Source: Palsa-504 sp963839095
GTDB lineage: Bacteria > Actinomycetota > Actinomycetes > Streptosporangiales > Streptosporangiaceae
Reading direction: 5' to 3'
Assembly: GCA_963839095.1 (NCBI GenBank)
Contig: CAWIUF010000029.1
Location: forward strand, 1-64,000
Length of the DNA stretch: 64,000 nucleotides
Of the stretch, positions 17,369-26,961 are shown piece by piece (the stretch's first letter is position 1; every line of letters starts with the position of its first letter). Under the pieces are notes generated by a model that was not told where the DNA came from, did not search any database, and saw only the letters and a program-made list of their open reading frames with translations. The position numbers were made by a program, and so were the translations under genes.

Positions 17369-18722
17369 CGAGCCAGGTGAGCGCGGCCGCCGCCGCGGCC
17401 GCGGCGAGCAGCACCGGCACCGGGACGACCGGCAGCAGCACCAGGCGGCGGCTGGCCTCGCTGAGCAGCACCTGCGCGCCGAACCAGCCGTACGCCACCC
17501 CCATGACCAGGCCGAGCAGCACCGCGCCCCCGCTGAGCAGTCCTGCCTCGGCCCTGATCATCCGCCGGGTCTGCCGGGGCGTCTGCCCGAGCACCCGCAG
17601 CAGGGCGATCTCCCGGTGCCGCAGCCGCAGGCCGTGGGAGACCGTGGTGATGACCCCGAGGGCCGAGGTCAGCGCGGTCATGCTGATCATCACGCCCCCG
17701 GCCACGACGATGTCGTCGATCTGGCTGACCAGCCCGGACGCGGCCGCGAAGTACCCCTCGGCCGCGGACAGGGCGGTGGCCGAGGCGACGGCCAGCATGG
17801 TGACGACGCAGACCCCGGCCGCCACCGCGAGCGCCGCCCGCGAGCTGCGGGCCGCGTTCTGCCGGATCCGGCGGCCCGCGATGTCCAGGTCGCCGCCGGG
17901 CTTGGCGAACCGGGTCAGCCCCCGGACCAGCCCGCTCACCACCCGGTCGGCCGAGCCGAGCAGCGCCGCCGCGGCGAAGCCGCCGGCCACCACGCCGGGC
18001 AGCACCGCGTACGGGGTGATCACCGCCACCGCCAGGGCCAGGACCCCGATCCCGGCCGCGAGCCCGGTGCAGACGCGGACCCAGCGCTGCGCCCGCCTTG
18101 TCTCGCCGGCTCCACCCGCGTCGGCCGCCAGGTGTCCCGGGTCGTCCGCGACGCGCAGCGCGACCACGGGTCCCTGCGCCAGCACCGGTGCGTACCCGCG
18201 GGTCACGGCCCAGCGGACGCAGGCCAGGTGGGCCAGCAGGCCGGCCGCCACCGCCGGCAGGCTGCTGACCAGGTCGCCCAGCGAGGCGCCGGGAGACGTG
18301 CTGCCGGCGAGCACGGCGTTCACCAGCGGCAGGCACAGCAGGGCGCTCACCACGGCGGCCAGCAGCGAAACCGGGACCGCCTGCCGCATGGCGTCCCGCA
18401 CCAGGCGCCGCCGCTCGGCCGCGGCCGACGCCCCCAGCAGCCGCCGCAGCGCGATCGTCCGGGCCTGCCCGGCGGCGACGATCCCGTAGGCGTTGGTGGT
18501 CACCACCGTGCTGACCACCAGTGCGATGACCAGGAAGGTCACCCGCAGCAGGGTCAGGACCGCGAACGCGCCGGGGCCGACGCCGCCCCCGGTGAACACG
18601 CGCTCCAGCCGTCCGGTCAGCAGGCCGGTCACCACCAGGATGAACGTGCTGTTGGCGGCGCCCAGGGCGACACACCAGCCCGCCGTACGCCGCCCGTCCG
18701 GGGATGTCGTCGTGGCGGTCAC
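17301..18722 (-). CDS. FtsX-like ABC transporter permease
   Basis: This 473-residue membrane protein has two FtsX-type units, with hydrophobic segments near residues 25-45, 60-85, 115-140, 150-170, then around 235-260, 340-370, 385-415 and 425-455. The characteristic IALLRVLGQTPRQTRRMI coupling helix lies near the last unit and a matching IALRRLLGAS lies in the first. It overlaps the upstream ATPase by 4 nt (ATG at 18,722), so it is a two-gene transporter. MacB/LolD-type systems of this kind export lipids, peptides or antibiotics, or act as sensors in resistance. The cargo is unknown. Confidence 0.88.
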   Translation of the reverse strand: MTATTTSPDGRRTAGWCVALGAANSTFILVVTGLLTGRLERVFTGGGVGPGAFAVLTLLRVTFLVIALVVSTVVTTNAYGIVAAGQARTIALRRLLGASAAAERRRLVRDAMRQAVPVSLLAAVVSALLCLPLVNAVLAGSTSPGASLGDLVSSLPAVAAGLLAHLACVRWAVTRGYAPVLAQGPVVALRVADDPGHLAADAGGAGETRRAQRWVRVCTGLAAGIGVLALAVAVITPYAVLPGVVAGGFAAAALLGSADRVVSGLVRGLTRFAKPGGDLDIAGRRIRQNAARSSRAALAVAAGVCVVTMLAVASATALSAAEGYFAAASGLVSQIDDIVVAGGVMISMTALTSALGVITTVSHGLRLRHREIALLRVLGQTPRQTRRMIRAEAGLLSGGAVLLGLVMGVAYGWFGAQVLLSEASRRLVLLPVVPVPVLLAAAAAAAALTWLASAWPARQALRRTPIRAYLDAS

Positions 18723-19522
18723 CGGTCACCGCCCGCCGCCACCACGATCGCGGCCAGGTCCTCGGGCGTGGTGGTCCCGGCGACGGCGATGTCACGGGCC
18801 ACGGTCCCGTCGGCCAGCACGATCACCCGGTCGGCCAGCGCCGCCGCGGCCACGTCGTGGGTGACCATGACGATGGTGACGCCCTGTTCGGCCGCCAGAC
18901 CGCGCAGCAGGCCCAGCAGCCTGCGGCCGGCGCCCAGGTCGAGGTTGCCGGTCGGCTCGTCCGCGAAGACCACCGCGGGCCGGTGGGCCAGCGCCCGCAC
19001 CACCGCGACCCGCTGCTGCTGCCCGCCGGACAGCTGGCCCGGCCGCCGGTCCAGCAGGCCGGACAGCCCCAGCGCGCCGATCAGGTGATCGCGCCACCGG
19101 GTGTCCCGGCGGCCGGGGTCGAGCCCCAGGCTGAACGGCAGGTCGATGTTCTCCGCCACCGACAGCGCCGGGAGCAGGCTGAAGTCCTGCAGCACGAAGC
19201 CCATCCGGTCCCGCCGCAGCGCGGTCAGCGCGTCCTCGTCGCAGGTGTTCAGGTCCACGTCGCCGAGCCGGACCGAGCCGCCGTCCGGCCGGTCGAGCCC
19301 GGCCAGCAGGTGCAGCAGCGTCGACTTGCCCGACCCGGAGGGACCGATCACGGCGGTGAAGCTGCCGGCCGCCAGGTCCAGGTCGAGCCCGGCCACCGCG
19401 TGAACCGCGCTATCGCCGCGGCCGAACGTCCGGGTCAGCCCCCGGGCCGTCAGCGCCGCCTGATGAGTCGCGCCGTCCCGGAACGCGGGCGCGGGAAAGA
19501 CAGGTGATGGATGCATACCCAC
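18719..19522 (-). CDS. ABC transporter ATP-binding protein, MacB/LolD type
   Basis: This 267-residue ATPase has Walker A GPSGSGKST (about 61-69), Q-loop FVLQDFSLLP, signature LSGGQQQR, Walker B AVVFADEPTGNLD and switch His in MVTHD. The LDEPTGNLD-type Walker B and the spacing are typical of the LolD/MacB class that partners FtsX-like permeases. The start could be the ATG at 19,522 or at 19,516. It is the first gene of the two-gene operon. A two-component system lies just upstream in the same orientation, as is common for antibiotic-responsive BceRS-like modules, so control by it is plausible. Confidence 0.9.
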   Translation of the reverse strand: MGMHPSPVFPAPAFRDGATHQAALTARGLTRTFGRGDSAVHAVAGLDLDLAAGSFTAVIGPSGSGKSTLLHLLAGLDRPDGGSVRLGDVDLNTCDEDALTALRRDRMGFVLQDFSLLPALSVAENIDLPFSLGLDPGRRDTRWRDHLIGALGLSGLLDRRPGQLSGGQQQRVAVVRALAHRPAVVFADEPTGNLDLGAGRRLLGLLRGLAAEQGVTIVMVTHDVAAAALADRVIVLADGTVARDIAVAGTTTPEDLAAIVVAAGGDR

Positions 19523-19659
19523 GACGGTAGGGAGCGGTCACCGGCCCGGCATCGGTCGTCAGGACCGCCTTCCTCCCCCCGAAGTACCGATCCTCAGAGC
19601 TACTGCGCACAGTTATCCCTGAGGCTCTTCGCCCTCGCCGTCAGCTGCGCGATGGATGA

Positions 19660-19705
19660 TTTGTCGGCAGTTTCGGGTGTGATAGCACCCGAAACTGCCG
19701 ACAAA
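19660..19705. repeat. Dispersed hairpin element, copy 1
   Basis: Arms of 20 nt (19,660-19,679, TTTGTCGGCAGTTTCGGGTG, and its exact complement at 19,686-19,705) enclose a 6-nt TGATAG loop. The element starts 14 nt beyond the response-regulator stop. It could terminate that minus-strand operon. A relative occurs near 59,670, see the matching entry. Confidence 0.8.
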
Positions 19706-19719
19706 GGCGACGCCGGTGC

Positions 19720-20448
19720 CTAGGTTGGCGGGTCGGCGGGGGTGTCCGGGGTGAGCAGGTGGTTCTCGTGGGCGAAGACGACGAGCTGCACCCGGTCCCG
19801 CAGGCCGAGCTTGGCCAGCACCGAGCTGACGTGGGTCTTCACGGTGGACTCGCTGAGGAACTCGCTCCGGGCGATCTCCGCGTTGCTCAGGCCGCGCGCG
19901 GCGGCGAAGAAGACGTCCCGCTCGCGGCTGGTCAGGGTGGCGATGGCCGTGCGCGCCGCGGGCGGCGGCCCGGGCCGGGCCGCGCCCGCGTCGAGCACGG
20001 ACACCAGGCGGCCCGCGATGACCTCGTTGCCCCGGTGCACCGCGCGTATCGCCGAGCAGAGCAGTTCCGGCGCGGTGTCCTTGAGCAGGAACCCGCTCGC
20101 GCCCAGCCGGATCGCGTCGGCCGCCGCCTGGTCCATCTCGAACGTCGTCAGCAGCACGACCCGCGGCCGGGGCCCCGCGAACCCGCCGGCGGCGAAGAGT
20201 TCCCTGGTCGCCTCGACCCCGCCCATCCGGGGCATCCGCACGTCCATCAGGACCACGTCCGGCCGGGTCCGCGCGATGACCTCGAGGCCGGCCCGGCCGT
20301 CCGCCGCCTGCCCGACCACCTCCAGGTCGGGCTGCGCCCCGATGACGACCGCGACCCCGGCGCGGAACAGTTCCTGGTCGTCGACCAGCACCACCCGGAT
20401 CGGTTCGGCGGGCCCCGACCCGGCCTGCACTGTCTCAGGGCCGCTCAT
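19720..20448 (-). CDS. NarL/FixJ-family response regulator
   Basis: This 242-residue regulator has a receiver domain with VLVDDQELFRAG, phospho-acceptor Asp in DVVLMDVRMPRMGG, conserved Thr in VVLLTTFEMD, and the Lys in FLLKDTAPE. The C-terminal HTH reads LTSRERDVFFAAARGLSNAEIA ... ESTVKTHVSSVLAKLGLRDR. Its start overlaps the stop of the sensor kinase gene by 4 nt. The pair precedes the FtsX-type ABC transporter on the same strand, with the palindromic hairpin between them. Regulation of that transporter is a reasonable inference. Confidence 0.92.
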   Translation of the reverse strand: MSGPETVQAGSGPAEPIRVVLVDDQELFRAGVAVVIGAQPDLEVVGQAADGRAGLEVIARTRPDVVLMDVRMPRMGGVEATRELFAAGGFAGPRPRVVLLTTFEMDQAAADAIRLGASGFLLKDTAPELLCSAIRAVHRGNEVIAGRLVSVLDAGAARPGPPPAARTAIATLTSRERDVFFAAARGLSNAEIARSEFLSESTVKTHVSSVLAKLGLRDRVQLVVFAHENHLLTPDTPADPPT

Positions 20449-21722
20449 CCCGTCCTCCCCGGAACCCAGGCGTCCGCCACGAAGTCCTGACCGCCGTCCG
20501 GGCGCGGCTCGCGGCCCGTGCTGAGCCGCCCGCCCACCCGGCTCAGCCGGGCCCGCATGCCGGGGATGCCCAGTCCCGCCCCGGACCGCGTGGACCCCGC
20601 GGGCCCCGCACCGTCGCCGGTCCCCACCCGGTTCCGCACCTGGATCAGCACGCCCTCCGGCGACCAGCGCAGCAGCACGTCGACGGGGGCGGCCCGGTCG
20701 CCGTGCCGCAGCGCGTTGGTGAGCAGCTCGCGGGTGACCGCGACGAGCACCGCGCGTTCGTCCGGTCCCGCGTCGGGCGGCTCGCCCTCGTGCCGGACCG
20801 TCAGGGCGACGCCCGCCTGCCGGACCCGGGCGAACAGCCCGGGCAGCGTGTCCCCGTCAGGTGCCGCGTCTTCCGTGGAATCCATGGAGCCGAGCCGGGT
20901 CAGTACCTCGCGGATCTCGCCGAGGGAATCCCGGGCGGTCGCCGCGATGGCGGCCACCGTCGCCTGCACCTGTTCGGGGGCGTCCGCCGCCTCCAGATCC
21001 CGGAACCGGACCGAATCGGCCTGGGCGATGATCACGGCCAGCGAATGACCTACCAGGTCGTGGACCTCACGGGCCAGCTCGGCCCGCTGCCCCTGCATGG
21101 CGGCCAGTTGCTCGGCCCGCTCCGAGTCCGCGGCGGCCAGGCTCTCCCGCACCGCCGCCTGCTGCGCGGCGAGCACCGACCGCCGGGCCAGTCCGGCCAG
21201 GTACGTGGCCGCCACCGGCGCCAGCACCGCGAGGTACAGCACCACCCCGCGTCCGATGATGCCGCCGGGAACGGAACCTGGTACGAAGGCATACGCGATC
21301 CGCTGCACACCGGTTCCCCGCTGGATCAGCGTGATCGAGCCCGCCACCGCGGCAAGCGGCAAGATCAGCCCGGTGAGGGAGAGCATCAGCCGCGGCCCGT
21401 AGGCAGTCACGCTGTACAGGACGAGCACCACGCCGACGAGGGCCACCAGTCCGGCGAAGCCGTCCGCCACCTGGATCAGGCCTCCGGCCAGGCCCAGCGC
21501 CCAGGCCGCCCAGGGCCAGGGCCTGCGGACCACCACCGCCGTCAGGATCAGGACCAGGCTCGCCGTCTCGGCCGGGCTCGCCGGCCGCAGCCCGCCGAAG
21601 AACCACGCCACCGCGGCCAGCAGCGCCGCGAGCATGGCGTCGACCGCCACGGCCCACTGGCCCGCCCGGCCGAGGGCCCGCGGCACATTCACGACCACAG
21701 CATAAGTGCCTGGCCACAGCAT
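20445..21722 (-). CDS. Sensor histidine kinase, HisKA_3 family
   Basis: About 425 residues from the chosen ATG at 21,722. Around six transmembrane segments cover roughly the first 160 residues. The dimerisation and phospho-acceptor helix reads LAREVHDLVGHSLAVI, with the first His as acceptor. The HATPase part has TRELLTNALRHGDRA and GLGIPGMRARLSRVGG. No extracellular domain longer than a short loop is seen, so the signal is probably detected in the membrane, as in antibiotic-sensing kinases. A GTG at 21,692 is an alternative start. It is co-transcribed with the response regulator and divergent from the methyltransferase. Confidence 0.88.
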   Translation of the reverse strand: MLWPGTYAVVVNVPRALGRAGQWAVAVDAMLAALLAAVAWFFGGLRPASPAETASLVLILTAVVVRRPWPWAAWALGLAGGLIQVADGFAGLVALVGVVLVLYSVTAYGPRLMLSLTGLILPLAAVAGSITLIQRGTGVQRIAYAFVPGSVPGGIIGRGVVLYLAVLAPVAATYLAGLARRSVLAAQQAAVRESLAAADSERAEQLAAMQGQRAELAREVHDLVGHSLAVIIAQADSVRFRDLEAADAPEQVQATVAAIAATARDSLGEIREVLTRLGSMDSTEDAAPDGDTLPGLFARVRQAGVALTVRHEGEPPDAGPDERAVLVAVTRELLTNALRHGDRAAPVDVLLRWSPEGVLIQVRNRVGTGDGAGPAGSTRSGAGLGIPGMRARLSRVGGRLSTGREPRPDGGQDFVADAWVPGRTG

Positions 21723-21852
21723 TAGCCCCGGCGCCCGGACGCCTGGTGACACAGAACAATCTCGCCGGATTGTTTCTTCTGTGGGTGATGGCGTGACAGC
21801 ATCGGGTAAACACGGATGCGCCAATCTCCGGTCGTCATCGGGAGGAACCGTC

Positions 21853-22647
21853 GTGGAGCCGAGGCCGGTGTTCGACCCGAACACCCCCAGCGTTGCCCGC
21901 ACGTACGACTACCTGCTCGGCGGGAAGGACAACTACCCCGTCGACCGGGAGGTCGGGGAGATCTTCATCCAGAAGTTCCCCGGGGCGGTGCAGATCGCCC
22001 TGGACAACCGGGCCTGCCTGATCCGCGCGGTGACCCTGATGGTCGGCGAGCTGGGCATCGACCAGTTCATCGACCTGGGTTCCGGCCTGCCCACCGCGGA
22101 CAACGTGCACCAGGTCGCGCAGCGGGCCAACCCCGGCGCCCGGGTCGCCTACGTGGACAACGACCCCATCGTCCTGGCGCACGGCCGCGCGATGCTGGAG
22201 GAGAACGACAACACCAAGGTCATCGCGGCCGACATCCGGCAGCCGGACGAGGTGCTGGCCGATCCCGAGCTGCGCGGCCTGATCGACTTCGACCGCCCGG
22301 TCGCCGTCATCGCCAGTGCGATCCTGCATCACGTGCTGGACGAGGACGATCCGCTCGGCGTCATCCGTGATTACACGGCGGCTACCCCGTTCGGCAGCTG
22401 CCTTTTTGTTTCGCATTTCCGCACCCTGGCCGACCCGGAATCGGCGGCCATGGAAGCGGTCATGATGAAGGCGTTCGGCCGGGGGCAGTGGCGGACCGAC
22501 GAGCAGATCGCGGAGTACTTCGGCGGCATGCGGCTCGTCGAGCCGGGGATCGTGGCGTGCGCCCAGTGGCGGCCGGACACCGATCCCGGCGAGCTCACCT
22601 CCTACCAGCGCCTCATCGCGGCCGGCCTCGGCCGCCAGCAACGCTGA
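21853..22647 (+). CDS. DUF574 family SAM-dependent methyltransferase
   Basis: This 264-residue protein begins at a GTG directly behind GGGAGGA. The family hallmark is the N-terminal NTPSVARTYDYLLGGKDNYPVDRE. A Rossmann SAM site follows: FIDLGSGLPTADNVHQ, YVDNDPIV, and the ADIRQPDEVL stretch. The VIASAILHHVLDEDDP segment is the typical motif IV/V region. Such proteins (PF04672) are strongly expanded in Streptomyces and Streptosporangiaceae and their substrates are unknown. It stands alone, divergent from the kinase operon. Confidence 0.93.
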   Translation: MEPRPVFDPNTPSVARTYDYLLGGKDNYPVDREVGEIFIQKFPGAVQIALDNRACLIRAVTLMVGELGIDQFIDLGSGLPTADNVHQVAQRANPGARVAYVDNDPIVLAHGRAMLEENDNTKVIAADIRQPDEVLADPELRGLIDFDRPVAVIASAILHHVLDEDDPLGVIRDYTAATPFGSCLFVSHFRTLADPESAAMEAVMMKAFGRGQWRTDEQIAEYFGGMRLVEPGIVACAQWRPDTDPGELTSYQRLIAAGLGRQQR

Positions 22648-22759
22648 AATAAGCCGTTGGTCTAGCCTGCCAGCCCCTGCGATGATCGGCTCGTACCCCG
22701 ATCGCCGGTAACCGGGAGGAGGAGGGGAAGGCCGTCGGCGGCCGTGCCCCGGACCACAC

Positions 22760-24170
22760 ATGCCAAAGGCTCTACTGACTCCGCGGGCGGTCGACTTCCC
22801 CCGCTGGTATCCAGGACGTGATCGCCAAGGCCGAGCTGGCCGAGAACGGGCCGGCCCGCGGCTCGATGGTCATCCGGCCCACCGGTTACGCGCTGTGGGA
22901 GCGGATGCAGCGCGAGCTCGACGACCGGATCAAGGCGGCCGGCGCGGCCAACGCGTACTTCCCGCTCCTGATCCCCGAGTCCTACCTGCGCCGGGAGGCC
23001 GAGCACGTCGAGGGGTTCAGCCCCGAGCTGGCGGTCGTCACGATCGCCGGCGGCAAGCAGCTGGAGGAGCCGCTCGTCGTCCGGCCCACCAGCGAGACCG
23101 TCATCGGCGAGTCGATGGCCCGGTGGGTGGAGAGCTACCGCGACCTGCCCCTGCTGCTCAACCAGTGGGCCAACGTGGTGCGCTGGGAACTGCGCCCCCG
23201 GCTGTTCCTGCGGACCACCGAGTTCCTGTGGCAAGAAGGCCACACGGCGCACGCCAGCGAGGCCGATGCCCGCGCCTACGCCCGCCGGATCCTGCACGAC
23301 GTCTACCAGGACGTGCTGGTCAACGTCCTGGCCATCCCGGTCGTGGTAGGCCGCAAGACGGTGCGGGAGCGCTTCGCCGGCGCCACGTCGACCTACACGC
23401 TCGAGGCGATGATGGGGGACGGCAAGGCGCTCCAGATGGGTACCAGCCACGAGCTGGGCCAGAACTTCGCGCGCGCCTTCGGCATCGGCTACCTGGCCGC
23501 GTCCGGGCAGCGTGAGCTGGCGTGGACCACGTCCTGGGGCATCACCACCCGGCTGGTCGGCGGCCTCGTCATGGCGCACGGTGACGACCTCGGGCTGCGC
23601 GTGCCGCCCCGGCTGGCGCCGGTGCAGGCCGCCGTGCTGGTGGTGAAGGACGGCGAGGGCGTCGCCTCGGTCGCGGCCGAACTGACCGCGGCGCTGAGCG
23701 GCGCCGGCGTCCGGACGGTGCTCGATGATCGGGTGGCCGTGCCGTTCGGGCGGCGCGCGATCGACGCCGAGCTGCGGGGCTACCCGGTCCGGATCGAGGT
23801 CGGGCCGCGCGATGTCGCGGACGGCCGCGTCATCGTGGTGCGCCGGGTGGCCGGGGAGAAGGTCCCGGTCCCGGTCGACGACGTGGTGCGCGTGGTGACG
23901 GCGGCGCTCGAAGCCGACCAGCAGACGCTGTACGACGAGGCGCTCGCGGAGCAGAAGCGGCGCACTACCGAGGTGACCTCGGTCCCCGAGGCCATCGAGG
24001 CGTCCAGCGACGGCTGGGCCCGGCTGCCGTGGTCCGCGGTCGGCGGCGCGGGCGAGGCCGAGCTGAACGCCCAGGGCGTCACGGTGCGCTGCCTGGTGCG
24101 CGCCGACGGCGGCGTGCCCGACGCGGAGGACGAGCCGGACCTCGTCGCCGTCGTCGGCCGCGCCTACTAA
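22760..24170 (+). CDS. proS: Prolyl-tRNA synthetase, type 3 (frame break)
   Basis: This class II synthetase of about 469 residues attaches proline to tRNA-Pro. Motif 1 lies in the GYALWERMQRELDDRIK region. Motif 2 is LRTTEFLWQEGHTAHA. The ALQMGTSHELGQNFA stretch is the proline-site loop. Motif 3 is TTSWGITTRLVGGLVMAHGDD. An anticodon-binding domain and the short archaeal-type C-terminal domain follow. The ATG at 22,760 opens MPKALLTPRAVDFPRWY. One extra C near 22,814 then shifts the frame before QDVIAKAELAENG. An indispensable enzyme would not tolerate this, which argues for a sequencing error. Confidence 0.93.
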
Positions 24171-24285
24171 GCCGCCGCTAGCCGTAGTAGTCGCTGCCGC
24201 GGGAGGCCGGGCCCGGGAGCAGCGCGCTGGGGCCGTAAGCCGGAGGTACCGTGAGATCACTCCCGCATACACCGATGAGGTGATC

Positions 24286-24781
24286 ATGGACGACGAACGG
24301 GCGGCCGGGCTCCGCCACGGTCCTGGTCAACGGGCAGCGACGGGAAGTGCGCACCGAGCCGGACACCGCGCTGCTGTACGTGCTGCGCAATCACCTGGGC
24401 CTGAAGGGGACCAGGTTCGGCTGCGGGCTCGGCTTGTGCGGGTCGTGCCTGGTGCTGGTGGACGGCGTGCCCGCCTACTCGTGCGACACGCCGCTGTGGG
24501 CGGTGCGGGACAAGGAGATCACCACGGTCGAAGGGCTGGGACCGCCGGACCAGCCGCATCCGGTGACGCGGGCGCTCATCGCCGGACAGGCCGCCCAGTG
24601 CGGCTACTGCCTGTCCGGGGTGATCATTGCGGCGGTCGCCCTGCTCCGGCGCAACCCCGATCCTTCCGGCGACGAGGTCCGGGCGGCCCTGGATGCCAAC
24701 CTGTGCCGGTGCGGCTCGCACAACCGCATCGTCCGGGCCATCCTGGACGCCGCGGCCGAACTGCGGGCGGACCCAGCGTGA
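24286..24781 (+). CDS. (2Fe-2S)-binding subunit of a molybdenum hydroxylase, IorA-like (frame break)
   Basis: This small subunit of about 164 residues belongs to a two-component xanthine-oxidase-family enzyme. The N-terminal plant-type ferredoxin cluster has C-x4-C-x2-C in FGCGLGLCGSC and the later Cys of AYSCDTPL. The helical second cluster has QCGYCLSG and LCRCGSHNRI. A single extra base near 24,310 separates the first eight codons from VLVNGQRREVRTEPD. The start ATG at 24,286 is preceded by GAGGTGATC. The large subunit follows with a GTGA overlap. No FAD-binding CoxM-type subunit is present, so electrons presumably pass to a cytochrome or another external acceptor, as in isoquinoline oxidoreductase. 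Confidence 0.85.
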
Positions 24782-26961
24782 GCCCCGCCCCCGACACCGC
24801 GTCTCACGACACCGAGCTGCCGCCCTCGCTCGCGGCCAACCCGCGGCTCGGCGACTGGCTGCGGGTGCTATCCGCGGGCGTCATCGAGGGCGGCGTCATC
24901 GAGGTATGGCCGGGCAAGGTGGAGCTCGGGCAGGGCGTGCTGACCGCGCTGGCGCAGGTGGCCGCCGAGGAACTGGACGTCGACCTCCGGCAGGTGCGGA
25001 TGATGGCCGCCGTCACCGGTCTGAGCCCCGACGAGGGCTACACCGCGGGCAGCCTGTCCATCCAGCACTCCGGCGCGGCCCTGCGGCTGGTCTGCGCGGA
25101 GGCCAGGGGCATCTACCTGGCCGCCGCCGCGGCCCGGCTCGGCGTGACGCAGGACAAGCTGACCGTGGCCGGCGGCCAGATCCTGGCGCCGGACGGCCGG
25201 GCCACCAGCTACTGGGAACTCGCCGACGACGGCCTGCTCGACCGGGCCGCCACCGGCGGCTACCCGCCCAAGCCCGCTTCCGCGTATCGCCTGGTCGGGA
25301 CCAGCGTGCCCCGGCTGGACCTGCCGGACAAGCTGACCGGCCGCCCCCGCTACGCCCAGGACCTGTCCCTGGACGGCCTGTGCTACGGCCGGGTCGTCCG
25401 GCCGCCTGCGCGCGGCGCGACGCTGGCCGGCCTCGACCCGTCCGCCGCGCTCGCCCTGCCCGGCGTGCTCACGGTGGTGCGGGACGGCAGCTTCCTCGGC
25501 GTGGTCGCCGAGCGGGAGGAGGTCGCGCTGCGCGCCGCCAGCCGACTGCGCGATAGTGCCCGCTGGGAGCGGCGGGCGACGCTGCCGGACGCCGACGACC
25601 TGCCGGCCTTCCTGGTCTCGGCCGACGCCGAGACCAGCGTGCTGGCCGAGCAGGGCGCCGCCCCGGACCCCGGGCAGGTCGCCGGGGCGCTCGAGGCCAC
25701 CTACCACCGGCCCTACCTCGCGCACGCGTCCCTCGGGCCGTCCAGCGCCACCGCCCTGGCTGACGGCCCGGGCGACCGAGGCGGCGCCCGGCTGCGGGTC
25801 TGGTCGCACACCCAGGGCGTCTACCAGCTCCGGACCGAACTCGCCCGCGCCCTCGGCCTCGCCCCCGGCGACATCACGGTGACCCACGTGGCGGGCGCGG
25901 GCTGCTACGGGCACAACGGCGCCGATGACGTCGCGCTGGACGCCGCCCTGCTCGCCCGGGCCGTCCCCGGACGTCCGGTCCAGGTCACCTGGAGCAGGCA
26001 GGACGAACTCGGCTGGGCCCCGTTCGGCGCCGCGGCGATGGTGCGCATCAGCGCCGAGGTGGACCAGGCCGGGGACGTCCTGTCCTGGCGGCATCAGATC
26101 TGGGGTAACGGGCACTCGACCCGGCCCGGCTCGAACCCGTCGGTCGCGCTGCTCGCGGCCGCTCACCGCGCCGGCGGCCAGGACATCGAGGCCGCCGCGG
26201 AGCCGCCGATGAACCGCGGCGGCGGGGCCGGCCGCAATTCGGTGCCGGGCTATGACTTTCCCGCGTACCAGGTGGTCAACCACCGGCTGCTGGAGATGCC
26301 GCTGCGCACGTCCGCGCTCCGCTCCCTGGGCGCCTTCCTCAACGTGTTCGCGGCCGAGTCGTTCATGGACGAGCTCGCGGCCGCGGCCGGCCGGGACCCG
26401 GTCGAGTACCGGCTGTCCTGCCTCACCGACCCGCGGGGCCGGGCCGTGGTGCAGGCGGCGGCCCGGCGTTCCGGCTGGGAACGCTGGGCGGCCGACACGG
26501 CCGGAATCCGCCGGGCACGGCATCGGGTACGCCCGCTACAAGAACTCCAGCGCGTACTGCGCGGTGGTCGCCGAGGTGACCGCGGTCAGCGAGATCAGGG
26601 TCCAGCGGCTGACCATCGCGGTCGACGCGGCCTGGTCATCAACCCGGACGGCGCCGTGAACCAGGTCGAGGGCGGCGCGATCCAGGCCTGCAGCTGGGCC
26701 CTGAAGGAACAGGTGCGGTTCGATCGCTACGGCGTGACCAGCGACACCTGGGAGACGTACCCCATCCTGCGATTCTCCGAGGTGCCGGCCGTCGACGTCG
26801 AGCTGCTGCCCGGCGGCGGGAACCCGGCGCTCGGCATCGGGGAGACGGCCCAGGGCCCGGTGGCGGCCGCCATCGGCAACGCCGTGCACGACGCGCTCGG
26901 GGTGCGGGTCCGCACCCTGCCGTTCACCGCGGACAACGTCGTCGCCGCGATGGACGGCTAG
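24778..26961 (+). CDS. Molybdopterin-binding large subunit, IorB-like (two compensating frame breaks)
   Basis: About 727 residues from a GTG overlapping the small-subunit stop. Molybdenum-site motifs are recognisable: EVWPGKVELGQGVLTALAQ, AGCYGHNGADDVALDAALLA and LRTSALRSLGAFLNVF. The final GIGETAQGPVAAAIGNAV carries the conserved catalytic Glu. Between about 26,505 and 26,630 the frame moves to one encoding GIGYARYKNSSAYCAVVAEV and back at VINPDGAVNQVEGG; a G appears to be missing at the second point. Substrate is unknown; aldehydes and N-heterocycles are typical of the family. It is followed convergently by a flavin monooxygenase-like gene (4-nt overlap of stops). Confidence 0.85.
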   Translation: MSPAPDTASHDTELPPSLAANPRLGDWLRVLSAGVIEGGVIEVWPGKVELGQGVLTALAQVAAEELDVDLRQVRMMAAVTGLSPDEGYTAGSLSIQHSGAALRLVCAEARGIYLAAAAARLGVTQDKLTVAGGQILAPDGRATSYWELADDGLLDRAATGGYPPKPASAYRLVGTSVPRLDLPDKLTGRPRYAQDLSLDGLCYGRVVRPPARGATLAGLDPSAALALPGVLTVVRDGSFLGVVAEREEVALRAASRLRDSARWERRATLPDADDLPAFLVSADAETSVLAEQGAAPDPGQVAGALEATYHRPYLAHASLGPSSATALADGPGDRGGARLRVWSHTQGVYQLRTELARALGLAPGDITVTHVAGAGCYGHNGADDVALDAALLARAVPGRPVQVTWSRQDELGWAPFGAAAMVRISAEVDQAGDVLSWRHQIWGNGHSTRPGSNPSVALLAAAHRAGGQDIEAAAEPPMNRGGGAGRNSVPGYDFPAYQVVNHRLLEMPLRTSALRSLGAFLNVFAAESFMDELAAAAGRDPVEYRLSCLTDPRGRAVVQAAARRSGWERWAADTAGIRRARHRVRPLQELQRVLRGGRRGDRGQRDQGPAADHRGRRGLVINPDGAVNQVEGGAIQACSWALKEQVRFDRYGVTSDTWETYPILRFSEVPAVDVELLPGGGNPALGIGETAQGPVAAAIGNAVHDALGVRVRTLPFTADNVVAAMDG

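Noticed and set aside
22760..24170. Prolyl-tRNA synthetase as a pseudogene
   Set aside because: The single extra C would kill an indispensable enzyme and both sides are fully conserved; sequence error is far more likely.
22662..24287. 541-codon open frame antisense to proS
   Set aside because: Shadow of proS, no domain; proS is clear in the other direction.
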